NCBI RefSeq assembly: GCF_024168645.1
Contig: NZ_JALJWF010000001.1
Span: forward strand, 6,017,501 to 6,081,500
DNA: 64,000 nt
Direction: 5' to 3'
Source of the DNA: Pseudomonas sp. GGS8
GTDB lineage: Bacteria; Pseudomonadota; Gammaproteobacteria; Pseudomonadales; Pseudomonadaceae
Part shown: piece after piece, positions 18,686 to 26,664 of the stretch
Layout of the letters: every line of letters starts with the position of its first letter
Position numbering within the stretch: position 1 is the stretch's first letter
Notes under the pieces: model-generated
The model's input: the letters and a program-made list of their open reading frames with translations, nothing else
Told to the model about the DNA's origin: nothing
Database searches by the model: none
Position numbers and translations under genes: made by a program

Positions 18686-19642
18686 ATGAAGCCAGAAGTT
18701 TTGCAGCTCAGCCCGATCCTGATCCCTGAAATCAACGCGCGGCTCGATGAGCTGTTTACCGTCAGACGCTACTTCCAGCAGGCCGACAAGCAGGCATATT
18801 TGCAGGAACACGGTGCGAACATTCGCGGGGTGATCACCGGCGGGCATACCGGCATCAGTCAGGCGCTGATGGCGCAGTTGCCCAAACTGGAAGTGGTGGC
18901 GGTCAATGGCGTCGGCACCGATGCGGTGGACCTGGCTTACGCCAGGGATCGCGGGATCCGCGTCACCGCGACCATCGGCGCGCTAACCGAAGATGTCGCC
19001 GATCTGGCCATCGGTTTGCTGATTGCCGTGTGTCGCGGGCTGTGCACCAGTGATCGTTACGTGCGTTCGGGCCAATGGCCGCATAGCCCGACGCCGTTGG
19101 CCCCGTTACCGTTGGCGCGTCAGGTGTCTGGCATGCGCATCGGCATCGTCGGCATGGGTCGGGTCGGGCGTGCCGTGGCGACGCGAGCCGCGGCGTTCGG
19201 TTGCCCGATCAGCTACACCGATTTGCAACCCATGAGCGATGTGAACCACACCTTCATCGCCGACTTGAACCAACTGGCCAGCAACAGCGACGCGCTGATT
19301 CTCGCGGCCGCCGCCGATAAGGCTGAAGCCATCATCAATTCCGAGGTGCTGCAGGCGCTGGGCAAGGACGGGTATCTGATCAACGTGGCGCGCGGCAAGC
19401 TGGTCAACGAGGTCGATCTGGTGACGGCACTGGCCGCTGGAGAGATCGCGGGCGCGGCACTGGATGTGTTTGTCGATGAACCGAACGTACCCGAAGCACT
19501 GTTTGGTAACGAGCACGTGGTGCTGCAGCCCCATCGCGCGAGTGCGACGCTGCAGACTCGCACGCGAATGGGAAATATGGTGGTGGCGAGCCTGGTGGAC
19601 AGTTTCGCCGGGAGAATACCGCAGGGGTCTGTGACTGACTGA
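18686..19642 (+). CDS. D-isomer 2-hydroxyacid dehydrogenase
   Basis: 318 aa. NAD-binding motif GIVGMGRVGRAVATRA in the middle, catalytic Arg in NVARGKLVNE, Glu in DEPNVPEAL and the His in LQPHRASATLQTR. This family interconverts 2-oxo and D-2-hydroxy acids (glyoxylate, hydroxypyruvate, lactate types). As last gene of the operon it probably handles the small 2-oxo acid released upstream. A strong terminator follows at 19688. Confidence 0.9.
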   Translation: MKPEVLQLSPILIPEINARLDELFTVRRYFQQADKQAYLQEHGANIRGVITGGHTGISQALMAQLPKLEVVAVNGVGTDAVDLAYARDRGIRVTATIGALTEDVADLAIGLLIAVCRGLCTSDRYVRSGQWPHSPTPLAPLPLARQVSGMRIGIVGMGRVGRAVATRAAAFGCPISYTDLQPMSDVNHTFIADLNQLASNSDALILAAAADKAEAIINSEVLQALGKDGYLINVARGKLVNEVDLVTALAAGEIAGAALDVFVDEPNVPEALFGNEHVVLQPHRASATLQTRTRMGNMVVASLVDSFAGRIPQGSVTD

Positions 19643-19687
19643 ACGTTGGCCGCCGAGGAGATTGCGCCCCTGCCGGGCGCACCATAA

Positions 19688-19721
19688 AAAATCCGATGCC
19701 AGAGGTCTGGCATCGGATTTT
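19688..19721. terminator. Strong bidirectional intrinsic terminator
   Basis: A 16-bp perfect stem (AAAATCCGATGCCAGA and its complement) around a 2-base loop, with T-runs on either strand. It ends the catabolic operon on the plus strand and probably the long biosynthetic operon arriving from the other side. Confidence 0.85.
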
Positions 19722-19819
19722 CGAGGAAGCCCTGCTGAGACTCAAGTACTTAAGTGAACAGCATTACGGTCATTGGCCGGACCTTGTCAATGCAGGGCTT
19801 GCGAAACACTCGTTCCTTA

Positions 19820-20455
19820 TCAGGTGAGCGGTTTGCGCAGCAGGATATCGACCGCGAAGACGCCCAGGACAGTCCCGGACACCCAGCGTTGGGTGCGCAT
19901 GGCAGAGGGTCGCTTGGCCAGGAATCCGCTGACCCGGGAGGCGGCGAGGACGATCATTCCGTTCACGGTGACGGCAATGGTGATCTGTACCAGCCCCATC
20001 TGGATGAATTGCTGGAAGGTAGACCCTGCGGAAGGGTCGATGAACTGGGGAATCAGCGCGGAATACATCAGCGCAATCTTCGGATTCAACAGGTTCGTCA
20101 CCAGCCCCATGGTGAACAGCCGTCTCGGCGAGTGAGGTGGCAGCTCCCGCGCCTCGAAGGGGGAACTCCCCCTGGGCTTCAGCATGTTCCAAGCCAGATA
20201 GCCTAGATAAAATGCGCCTGCGATCCTGACGACATCGTAGGCGACTGGCACTGCCTTGAACAAAGCGGCCAGTCCCAGTCCCGCCGCCAACAGGTAGCAC
20301 ACGAAGCCTAGCGCCACACCCGCCAGCGAAATCATCCCGGCCAACCGCCCCTGGGAAATCGCCCGCGAGGTCAGGTAAATCATGTTGGGACCCGGCGTCA
20401 GAACCATGCCCAAGGAGATGATGGCCACACCGGCCAGGTTTTCCAGCGCCATCAT
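19820..20455 (-). CDS. LysE/RhtB-family exporter, last gene of the biosynthetic operon
   Basis: 211 aa from the ATG at 20455; its start overlaps the SDR stop by one base (TAATG), so the longer open frame upstream is a shadow. About six membrane spans; IISLGMVLTPGPNMIYLTSRAISQGRLAGMISLAGVALGF is the classic RhtB/LysE N-terminus with its PGPN motif, and NLLNPKIALMYSALIPQF lies mid-protein. RhtB proteins export neutral amino acids. As the last member of the carbamoyltransferase/ATP-grasp operon it most likely exports the product, as LysE proteins do in vinylglycine clusters. Confidence 0.92.
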   Translation of the reverse strand: MMALENLAGVAIISLGMVLTPGPNMIYLTSRAISQGRLAGMISLAGVALGFVCYLLAAGLGLAALFKAVPVAYDVVRIAGAFYLGYLAWNMLKPRGSSPFEARELPPHSPRRLFTMGLVTNLLNPKIALMYSALIPQFIDPSAGSTFQQFIQMGLVQITIAVTVNGMIVLAASRVSGFLAKRPSAMRTQRWVSGTVLGVFAVDILLRKPLT

Positions 20456-21249
20456 TAGCGTGCTCCTTCGTTCAATGGAGATTTGTCGGCTCGCTGTTCG
20501 AGCCAGCCGAGACTGCCGCGGAACAGCGCATGCTGAGCGCGCTGTGCCACTGGCCGAACCACGATTTCGTCGACATTGACATGGGCGGGCTGATCGGCAA
20601 CCCAGGCCACGACCTGGGCGACATCGTCCGCGCTCAAAGGCCGGTCGACATCCTTGTAGAGGGCGCTGACCCGTTCGGCGTCGCCACGAAAACGATTCAA
20701 GGAAAACTCTGGCGTATGCACCATGCCGGGGAGCACTTCGGTGATGCGCACCGGTACACCCTTCATCTCCAGTCGCAAGGACTGGGTCAGTGCGCGCTGA
20801 GCGCCCTTGGCCGCGCAATAACCGCCTCCCCCCTCATAACTGGCCAGCGCAGCCGTAGAGGTAATATTGATGATGGCCCCTTGGGATGCGATGAGCCGAG
20901 GCAATAGCAGTTGGGTCATCCGCAAAGTCCCCAGTACGTTGCTGTTGAACATGTTAGTCCAATCCTCAGCACTGGCCGTGTCTACCGCATCCAGGCCGAT
21001 CGCACCGCCCGCACAGTTCACCAGAAGATCGCACTCGCAAATCTGTCCCAAGTCCTCCTCTCGCGCTTGTGTCACATCCAGCACAATGGCGCGTCCGCCG
21101 GTTTCGTCGGCAATCTGCTCGAGCCGATCCCCCCTGCGCGCCACAAGGAATACCCGCCAGCCACTTCTGGCCAAGGTACGAGCGCAGGCCTCGCCAATGC
21201 CACTGCTGGCACCTGTAACAACTGCTGTTTTCAAGATTGAGCGCCCCAT
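20455..21249 (-). CDS. SDR oxidoreductase (YdfG-like) of the biosynthetic operon
   Basis: 264 aa. TGASSGIGEACARTL cofactor motif, LVNCAGGAIGLDAVD, catalytic Ser in NITSTAALAS and YCAAKGAQ. The sequence is close in style to serine/3-hydroxy-acid dehydrogenases of the YdfG group (EVLPGMVHTPEFSLNRFRGD). It overlaps the ATP-grasp gene by 19 bases and the LysE gene by one base, hence tightly coupled. A role in oxidising a hydroxyl set by the upstream TauD or HDO enzymes is plausible inference. Confidence 0.88.
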   Translation of the reverse strand: MGRSILKTAVVTGASSGIGEACARTLARSGWRVFLVARRGDRLEQIADETGGRAIVLDVTQAREEDLGQICECDLLVNCAGGAIGLDAVDTASAEDWTNMFNSNVLGTLRMTQLLLPRLIASQGAIINITSTAALASYEGGGGYCAAKGAQRALTQSLRLEMKGVPVRITEVLPGMVHTPEFSLNRFRGDAERVSALYKDVDRPLSADDVAQVVAWVADQPAHVNVDEIVVRPVAQRAQHALFRGSLGWLEQRADKSPLNEGAR

Positions 21250-22427
21250 GACTCGGATAAATGTTCGAAGATCGTTCCCACGTCTCGTACCAACGCGGGA
21301 CGATCGAAGCTGCGCAGACGAAGGCGCGTGCCAGAGCCCTCATAAACACCGCTGGCGAAGCGATCCAGGTTCTGCGGCTGAGCCCAGTACAGGGTACCCA
21401 AACCATCACGCGGCGAGCTGTTGCGGCGGGCGATCACCCATGCCCCCCGCTCGCGGTGCAATGGCCTGCCCTCCTTGCTAAGGCTGCGCGCAAGGTCCCT
21501 GTAGCGGGTAGACGCCCCGGTCTGGATTTCCCAAGCGATCCCCAGCAGGTCGATATCCCTCACCTCTCGCCAGAGGAACGGGATTTCGGCGCCACCGACC
21601 CGGGCACCGATTTCCAGGAACAGCAATTGGTCATCCAGGTCGAACAGTTCGAGGTGGAAGACGATTTCTCGCTCAGGCGCGAAGACTGCCAGCAGTTGCT
21701 CGACGCGCCCCGCAATCCGCCGTTCGTCATCGCCCTCCTCGAGTTCGATGCTACCCAGCGGGCTGTCCGGACCGAAATCGGCACAGCTGTTCACATAACG
21801 CGACGCCGTGACGACCACTATCCGTTGCCCATCCCACCAGCCGTCCACGTGCAGGATGGGGGCCGCGCAGTAAGCCTGGACCATCATCGGCTCCGTGGCC
21901 TGACTAATCTGATCAAGATCCCTTGGGCCGCGAAGAAACCTTACGCCGCGACTCGCCGTGCCGTAGCGCGGCTTGAGCACCAGCGGATAGCCGTGTTCAG
22001 CGGCCAGTCGCTCCACCGCTTCGCGGGAATCTGCAGGCGAGGCAGGCAGCACGCCGATCGACGATTGCCGGCCTGCGACCTCCAGCATGGTGAGCTTGTC
22101 GCGAAACCGCTCGGTCCACGCGACAAGATCTCCCGGTACCTGCCATCGCTCACGGATAGAAGCCGCATTGAGCAGGTCGCCCTCATTGAGGGCAACCACC
22201 AGCGCTGGAACGCCATGTTGCTCGACCAGACGCTCGGCCTCAGCCATGACCGCCTCAGCATCGTCCAGTGAGACGAGCGCCGAACTTGACGCCAGGCGCT
22301 CGCTCGGCAGGGACGCGCAGGATTCGGGCGTACAGATCGCCCGAATCTGCATTCCTGCTGGCAGTTCGTATCGGTCGTATAGCGCTTGGCTGCCGACCCA
22401 ACGGTGCAAGCAGAGGACATATTTCAT
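21231..22427 (-). CDS. ATP-grasp enzyme (second of two), probable carboxylate-amine ligase
   Basis: 398 aa. ATP-grasp features: AEHGYPLVLKPRYGTASRGVRFL (ATP-lysine and glycine loop), MMVQAYC, IVFHLELFDLDDQLLFLEIGARVGGAEIPFL (metal-binding Glu and Arg/Gly loop). Members of this group join a carboxylate to an amine through an acyl phosphate, as in L-amino-acid ligases that make dipeptides. It overlaps the other ATP-grasp gene by ATGA, so the two are made together and may add two different residues. The substrate is unknown. Confidence 0.85.
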   Translation of the reverse strand: MKYVLCLHRWVGSQALYDRYELPAGMQIRAICTPESCASLPSERLASSSALVSLDDAEAVMAEAERLVEQHGVPALVVALNEGDLLNAASIRERWQVPGDLVAWTERFRDKLTMLEVAGRQSSIGVLPASPADSREAVERLAAEHGYPLVLKPRYGTASRGVRFLRGPRDLDQISQATEPMMVQAYCAAPILHVDGWWDGQRIVVVTASRYVNSCADFGPDSPLGSIELEEGDDERRIAGRVEQLLAVFAPEREIVFHLELFDLDDQLLFLEIGARVGGAEIPFLWREVRDIDLLGIAWEIQTGASTRYRDLARSLSKEGRPLHRERGAWVIARRNSSPRDGLGTLYWAQPQNLDRFASGVYEGSGTRLRLRSFDRPALVRDVGTIFEHLSESWGAQS

Positions 22428-23680
22428 GCCGTGGGATCCACGATGAAGTTGACCGCCGCTACCAGTTCGTCACCGATACGCACGGCATCCTCGCGCGAGG
22501 AGCCTGTTGCCAGGACGTACCCTGAAACGCAGTCGGCAACGGTGTCGAGCGGTGGAATCGTATCGCCCTCATGCTTCTGGATGACTACGGCACGCTCGGC
22601 TGCGCCCAGTTCGAACAGGAACGGCAGGAACACCCGTGGAGTCTCGCCCGACTTGGTATGGCGTACATCGACGTCAGGCTTGAGATCGAGCTCGACCTTT
22701 CTGACCTTGCCAGGCGTCGGTACGAAGAACTGGATCGCGGCACCCGCCTTCGGCTCGGGCGACACATCCGGCAGGGTGTCGATACCCAGCGGCACAGTCA
22801 GGAACATGCGGTTCAGGTCCAGGCCGAACGCACGCCGCACCAGTTCCGGGGCACCCGAGCCCGCCAGGCGAGCGTGGGATTCGAGTACACGAGGACCTTT
22901 CGGGGTAAGCACAAACTCGCTGTGGGAAGGACCTTCCTCCAGCTCTACGGCATCGAGCAGGCGGCAGGTCATTTCCTTCAGCTCGCTCAGCCATTTCCTG
23001 GCCTCGGTGCTCGGCGTGCTGACTTCCCACTCAACGTATTTGTCGTTCATGCGGTACTGGGAGTAACCAATCGGCAGGTGGCGCCCCTTGAACGAGAAGG
23101 AGTCGACGCTGACGACCGGCCCCTCCAGGTACTCCTCGATGATAATGTGCTTGACGTCGGCATCCTGAAGCGCCTGCCAGGCCTTGGAAGCAGAGGCTGC
23201 GTCATCGCAGGGATGGATATGCAGGCTGGCCACGCCTTCGGCGGGTTTGAGAACCGACTTGCCATGCTCTTTGACGAACGCGACGGCATCCTGCGCACTG
23301 GTGACATGGCGATAGGCAACCGGGCTCAGGTTGTGCTCGACCAGCAACTCGCGCATGGCCACTTTGTCCTTGAGCAGGCGCGCAGTCTTATAGGAAACCC
23401 CGGTGAGACCGAAGTGATCGACCACCTTGCCCGTTGACTCGCCCGCCACTTCGGTAGTGGTCATGATGCGGTCGAACGGACGTTCGCGGTGCAGCGGCTC
23501 GAGGACCTTGATAATGGCCTCGGCGTCGTCAATCCTGGCATGCACCACCTGTTCGCAATGGGCGAGGATTTCCTGCTCGTAGTCACCCTCTTGATGCACC
23601 AGTACGACGTCGATGCCCAGCTCCTTGGCACCGTGAATGGGCGAGGGACGGCCACCGACTACTGCGATACGCTTATTCAT
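22424..23680 (-). CDS. ATP-grasp ligase (first of two), L-amino-acid-ligase-like
   Basis: 418 aa. Rossmann-like N-terminus (MNKRIAVVGGRPSPIHGAKELGIDVVLVHQEGD), then the ATP-grasp core: EHGKSVLKPAEGVASLHI, IIIEEYLEGPVVSVDSFSFKG, EEGPSHSEFVLTPKGPRVLESHARLAGSG, which has the carboxylate/metal-binding HxEF...E.H.R.AG motif of the carbamoyl-phosphate-like and dipeptide-ligase branch. The lone Lys and paired acidic residues look intact. 44 bases after TauD and overlapping the next ATP-grasp. It suggests that the final product or an intermediate is a peptide or amide. Confidence 0.88.
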   Translation of the reverse strand: MNKRIAVVGGRPSPIHGAKELGIDVVLVHQEGDYEQEILAHCEQVVHARIDDAEAIIKVLEPLHRERPFDRIMTTTEVAGESTGKVVDHFGLTGVSYKTARLLKDKVAMRELLVEHNLSPVAYRHVTSAQDAVAFVKEHGKSVLKPAEGVASLHIHPCDDAASASKAWQALQDADVKHIIIEEYLEGPVVSVDSFSFKGRHLPIGYSQYRMNDKYVEWEVSTPSTEARKWLSELKEMTCRLLDAVELEEGPSHSEFVLTPKGPRVLESHARLAGSGAPELVRRAFGLDLNRMFLTVPLGIDTLPDVSPEPKAGAAIQFFVPTPGKVRKVELDLKPDVDVRHTKSGETPRVFLPFLFELGAAERAVVIQKHEGDTIPPLDTVADCVSGYVLATGSSREDAVRIGDELVAAVNFIVDPTA

Positions 23681-23724
23681 GCATGAACTCCATGTCTATT
23701 GTGATGGTTTTTTGAAGCAAAGGC

Positions 23725-24681
23725 TCAACTGCCGTATACCCTGCGCAGCCAGCGTGCCTTGCCGTTGAGCAGAGGCTGGAACGCCTTGCGGCGGTGCAGC
23801 ACGCGGGCATTTTTGAAAATGAAGAAGTCACCTGGTTGCAACACCACCTCTATACCCTGGGCATCGCGCAGGCACTGGCGCAGGAGCCCAAGTGCCTTTT
23901 CGCTGTCCAGGTCGAGGGCGGCCACGATGCCATCGTCAAAGCGCAGGCGATAACCACCCTCGTCGTGCTCCAGCACCGGCAGCACCCTCGGCTGGCCATC
24001 GAAGCCCTCGTTGGAGGCAGGGGCGCCAAAGGTGTAGGCAGACTTCTGCAACTGGGCGATCGCCCAGCCGGGCAGCTTTGAAAGGACATGATCCACACAA
24101 ACAATGTCGGTGGAGGCGCCTTCAAAGTTGCGCACGGCGGTAAAGGCCAAGAAGTTCGGCACGGCGGTCGCGACATTTCGGCCTTGATCGGCAAAGGGCC
24201 AGTTGGGATTGTCGGTGTGCCAGAAAAACTCCACATCCGCGCCCCAAGAGCTGGTGGTGCCCGCGGCCTCCGGAACCGGAACGACATTTCTGACCAGCTT
24301 GCCGAAGTTTTCATACTCGACTGCATGCGGCCTGACACCGAGCAGCCGCAACATGCCAAAGTGCAGCAGATCGAAGTCAAGAACACACTCGGCGTTGGGC
24401 AGGAAACCATTGCGCGGCGTCGCGACGTCCGTAGAGAGCGAAATGCCTCTGATGAGCAACGCTTTGTGCGGGCTGGCAGGAAATGCGCGAATTGCCTCGA
24501 CGATGTCCTGGCCCAACACGGTACCGAGCCAGTCCCCGCCGACTGCACCCACACTGTCAGCGCAGTGCGGCGTTTCGGCCAGCCTCACGCGACAGCCCTC
24601 CAGCCCGGTGAGGTCGGGATCATTGACGACCACCACCTGTACCAACGAAGCCTCCTGAACATCCATGGCCATGACGCTCAT
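23725..24681 (-). CDS. TauD/TfdA-family Fe(II)/2-oxoglutarate dioxygenase
   Basis: 318 aa from the ATG at 24681, which overlaps the stop of the small ORF upstream (ATGA); the frame is open further but is not coding there. Metal-binding HxD is in EFFWHTDNPNW and the distal His in FKNARVLHRRKAF, with the Arg for 2-oxoglutarate close by (RRKAFQPL). N-terminal region ends with PLARV-like support. These enzymes hydroxylate, desaturate or epoxidise small amino-acid-like substrates using iron, oxygen and 2-oxoglutarate. In this operon it may install the hydroxyl or double bond of the product. Confidence 0.9.
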   Translation of the reverse strand: MSVMAMDVQEASLVQVVVVNDPDLTGLEGCRVRLAETPHCADSVGAVGGDWLGTVLGQDIVEAIRAFPASPHKALLIRGISLSTDVATPRNGFLPNAECVLDFDLLHFGMLRLLGVRPHAVEYENFGKLVRNVVPVPEAAGTTSSWGADVEFFWHTDNPNWPFADQGRNVATAVPNFLAFTAVRNFEGASTDIVCVDHVLSKLPGWAIAQLQKSAYTFGAPASNEGFDGQPRVLPVLEHDEGGYRLRFDDGIVAALDLDSEKALGLLRQCLRDAQGIEVVLQPGDFFIFKNARVLHRRKAFQPLLNGKARWLRRVYGS

Positions 24682-24794
24682 GATTTGCGGTTCAGGTATG
24701 AGGTGGCCTTGGGGTCCGGCTGATGAGCGAACGCCTTGGTTCGTCGGATAAACATCCCCAGCGGCAGGATCAGGTAGAGCAGAACATAATCCAT
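24678..24794 (-). CDS. Small ORF 2: 38-aa membrane-type peptide
   Basis: A 117-base ORF (ATG at 24794, TGA at 24678). GGAAGG lies 6 bases before the ATG. The N-terminal half is hydrophobic (MDYVLLYLILPLGMF), then comes a basic stretch IRRTK and a polar tail ending LNRKS. The start is 28 bases after the carbamoyltransferase stop and the stop overlaps the TauD ATG (ATGA), the same coupling seen between the certain genes. It is too short for ordinary gene callers. I do not recognise it. It looks like a single-pass membrane microprotein. The FVG cluster of P. fluorescens WH6 is reported to need two ORFs under 150 nt, which makes this one worth taking seriously. Confidence 0.72.
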   Translation of the reverse strand: MDYVLLYLILPLGMFIRRTKAFAHQPDPKATSYLNRKS

Positions 24795-24822
24795 AGTGCA
24801 CCTTCCCTAGTGTATGAAAGAG

Positions 24823-26664
24823 TTAATCCAGCGGTACTGTCTCGCGCCAGTCGACCGCCTCCTCGAACTGAGGCTGCTCCGATTTATCGAGGTAGAAGTC
24901 GCCGATCGCCAGCACATCCATGTTGGTACGCATAAAGCAGCGATAAGCTTCGAACGGCGTGTTCACAATGGGCTCACCGCGCACGTTGAACGAGGTGTTG
25001 ACCAATACTGGACACCCTGAACGCTGATAGAAGTGTTCAAGCAGCGCCCGGAACCGCGGGTTGCGCTCCCGGTCCACGGTCTGCACCCTTGCCGAGAAGT
25101 CCACGTGGGTGATTGCCGGCAGATCGCTACGCACCAACTTGAGCAAGTCGATCCCGGTAAGCCGCGCACTCTCCTGTGGGATCGCCTTGCGAATGCCCGT
25201 TGCAATTGGCGAGACCACCAGCATGTAGGGGCTTTCCTCGACGATGTCGAAGTAGTCTGCCGCTTTTTCCTCAAGCACCACGGGAGCGAAGGGGCGGAAG
25301 GACTCGCGGAACTTGATGCGCAGGTTCATGTTTGACTGGGTGTCCGAGCGACGCGGATCACCCAGGATCGAACGGCTGCCAAGCGATCGCGGACCGAACT
25401 CCATTCGCCCCTGGAACCAGCCGATGACCCCGCCGTCCTCTATGCTGGTGCTCACCCGCTGGTCGAGCTCTTCCTGCGAAAGCCTGTGAAAAACAGCGCC
25501 GCAGGCTTCCAGTTCGTCCCTGATCTGCTCCTCGCTGTACTCCGGTCCAAGCAATGCTCCGCTCATGCCATCGCGCACGCCAGCAGGCAGCTCGCGGCTT
25601 GCTACCCTGCGATGCTTGCGGTCAGTCAGCAGCGCGGCGCCCAGCGAGCCACCCGCATCGCCAGCCGCCGGTTGCACCCACAGACGGTCGAAAATCCGCT
25701 CACGCGAGATCACGCCGTTGGCTACGCAGTTAAGGGCTACGCCCCCGGCCATGCACAGCGCGGTCTCGCCAGTGAGCTCACGGGCGGTCTTGGCCAGGCG
25801 CGAAACGACTATCTCCGTGACTTTCTGCACCGATGCTGCCAAATCGAACTCGCGATCGGTAAGGGGGGCCTCGGGCAAGCGCCGCGGACCACCGAACAGC
25901 TGCTCAAAGGCATCGCCCGTCATGACTTGGCCTTTGATGAACTCAAACTTGGTCCAGTCGAGCCTGAAGCTGCCATCGGGCTTCACATCGATCAGATGCG
26001 AGAGGATCATGTCGACGTAATGAGGCTTGCCATATGGCGCAAGTCCCATGAGTTTGTATTCGCCGGAGTCCACCTTGAAGCCACAGAAATAGGTGAAGGC
26101 CGAATAGAGCAGGCCCAGCGAATGGGGAAAGGACAACTCGGCGACCAGCTTGATACCTTCTGGCCTGCCGTGCCAGATGGTGGTCGTCGCCCATTCGCCG
26201 ACACTGTCGATGCACAGGATCGCGGCGCTCTCGAAAGGACTGGGGAAGAATGCCGATGCGGCGTGGGACTCGTGGTGACCATGCACGTCGATTCGGCGAC
26301 CGTCCCGGTCCCCCATCGCTCTGAGATGACGCACGACCTCACGGTCCATCCGGCGCTTGGTTGATAACCATTCGCCAAGCACCGGTGCGTAGGTGCGCGC
26401 TGCCGAAAACCCGGCCACAGCGGCCGTCGAGAGTACCCGACGGAACTTGAGTGCCGGGTCTTCGTAATAGGCAACATGGTCGACATCAGCCAGGTTTATA
26501 CCTGCGTTCCTCAGGACGTACTCGATGGCCTTGCGTGGAAAACCCGGGTCATGCCGTATCCGGCTGAAACGCTCTTCCTGGGCCGCGGCAACGATCTTGC
26601 CGTCCACCACCAGAGTGGCCGCGCTGTCGTGATAAAAGGCAGAAATGCCAAGCGTAATCGTCAT
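24823..26664 (-). CDS. O-carbamoyltransferase (NodU/CmcH/TobZ family)
   Basis: 613 aa, the usual length of the family. The N-terminal Kae1-like domain has ISAFYHDSAATLVVDGKIVAAAQEERFSR and the metal-binding HHESHAASAFF, then IDSVGEW and YSAFTYFCGFKVDSGEYKLMGLAPYG. The YrdC-like C-terminal domain follows with GRMEFGPRSLGSRSILGDPR and FRPFAPVVLEE. The enzymes transfer carbamoyl from carbamoyl phosphate via carbamoyl-AMP to a hydroxyl or related acceptor. Its start overlaps the HDO gene stop by ATGA. A related enzyme is a signature gene of the FVG cluster, where carbamoylation is thought to prepare an oxy-vinylglycine intermediate. Substrate here is unknown. Confidence 0.92.
   Translation of the reverse strand: MTITLGISAFYHDSAATLVVDGKIVAAAQEERFSRIRHDPGFPRKAIEYVLRNAGINLADVDHVAYYEDPALKFRRVLSTAAVAGFSAARTYAPVLGEWLSTKRRMDREVVRHLRAMGDRDGRRIDVHGHHESHAASAFFPSPFESAAILCIDSVGEWATTTIWHGRPEGIKLVAELSFPHSLGLLYSAFTYFCGFKVDSGEYKLMGLAPYGKPHYVDMILSHLIDVKPDGSFRLDWTKFEFIKGQVMTGDAFEQLFGGPRRLPEAPLTDREFDLAASVQKVTEIVVSRLAKTARELTGETALCMAGGVALNCVANGVISRERIFDRLWVQPAAGDAGGSLGAALLTDRKHRRVASRELPAGVRDGMSGALLGPEYSEEQIRDELEACGAVFHRLSQEELDQRVSTSIEDGGVIGWFQGRMEFGPRSLGSRSILGDPRRSDTQSNMNLRIKFRESFRPFAPVVLEEKAADYFDIVEESPYMLVVSPIATGIRKAIPQESARLTGIDLLKLVRSDLPAITHVDFSARVQTVDRERNPRFRALLEHFYQRSGCPVLVNTSFNVRGEPIVNTPFEAYRCFMRTNMDVLAIGDFYLDKSEQPQFEEAVDWRETVPLD

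Noticed and set aside
24682..24801. Longer TauD start at 24801
   Set aside because: The upstream residues do not resemble TauD and overlap the small ORF; the ATG at 24681 overlaps its stop as ATGA.
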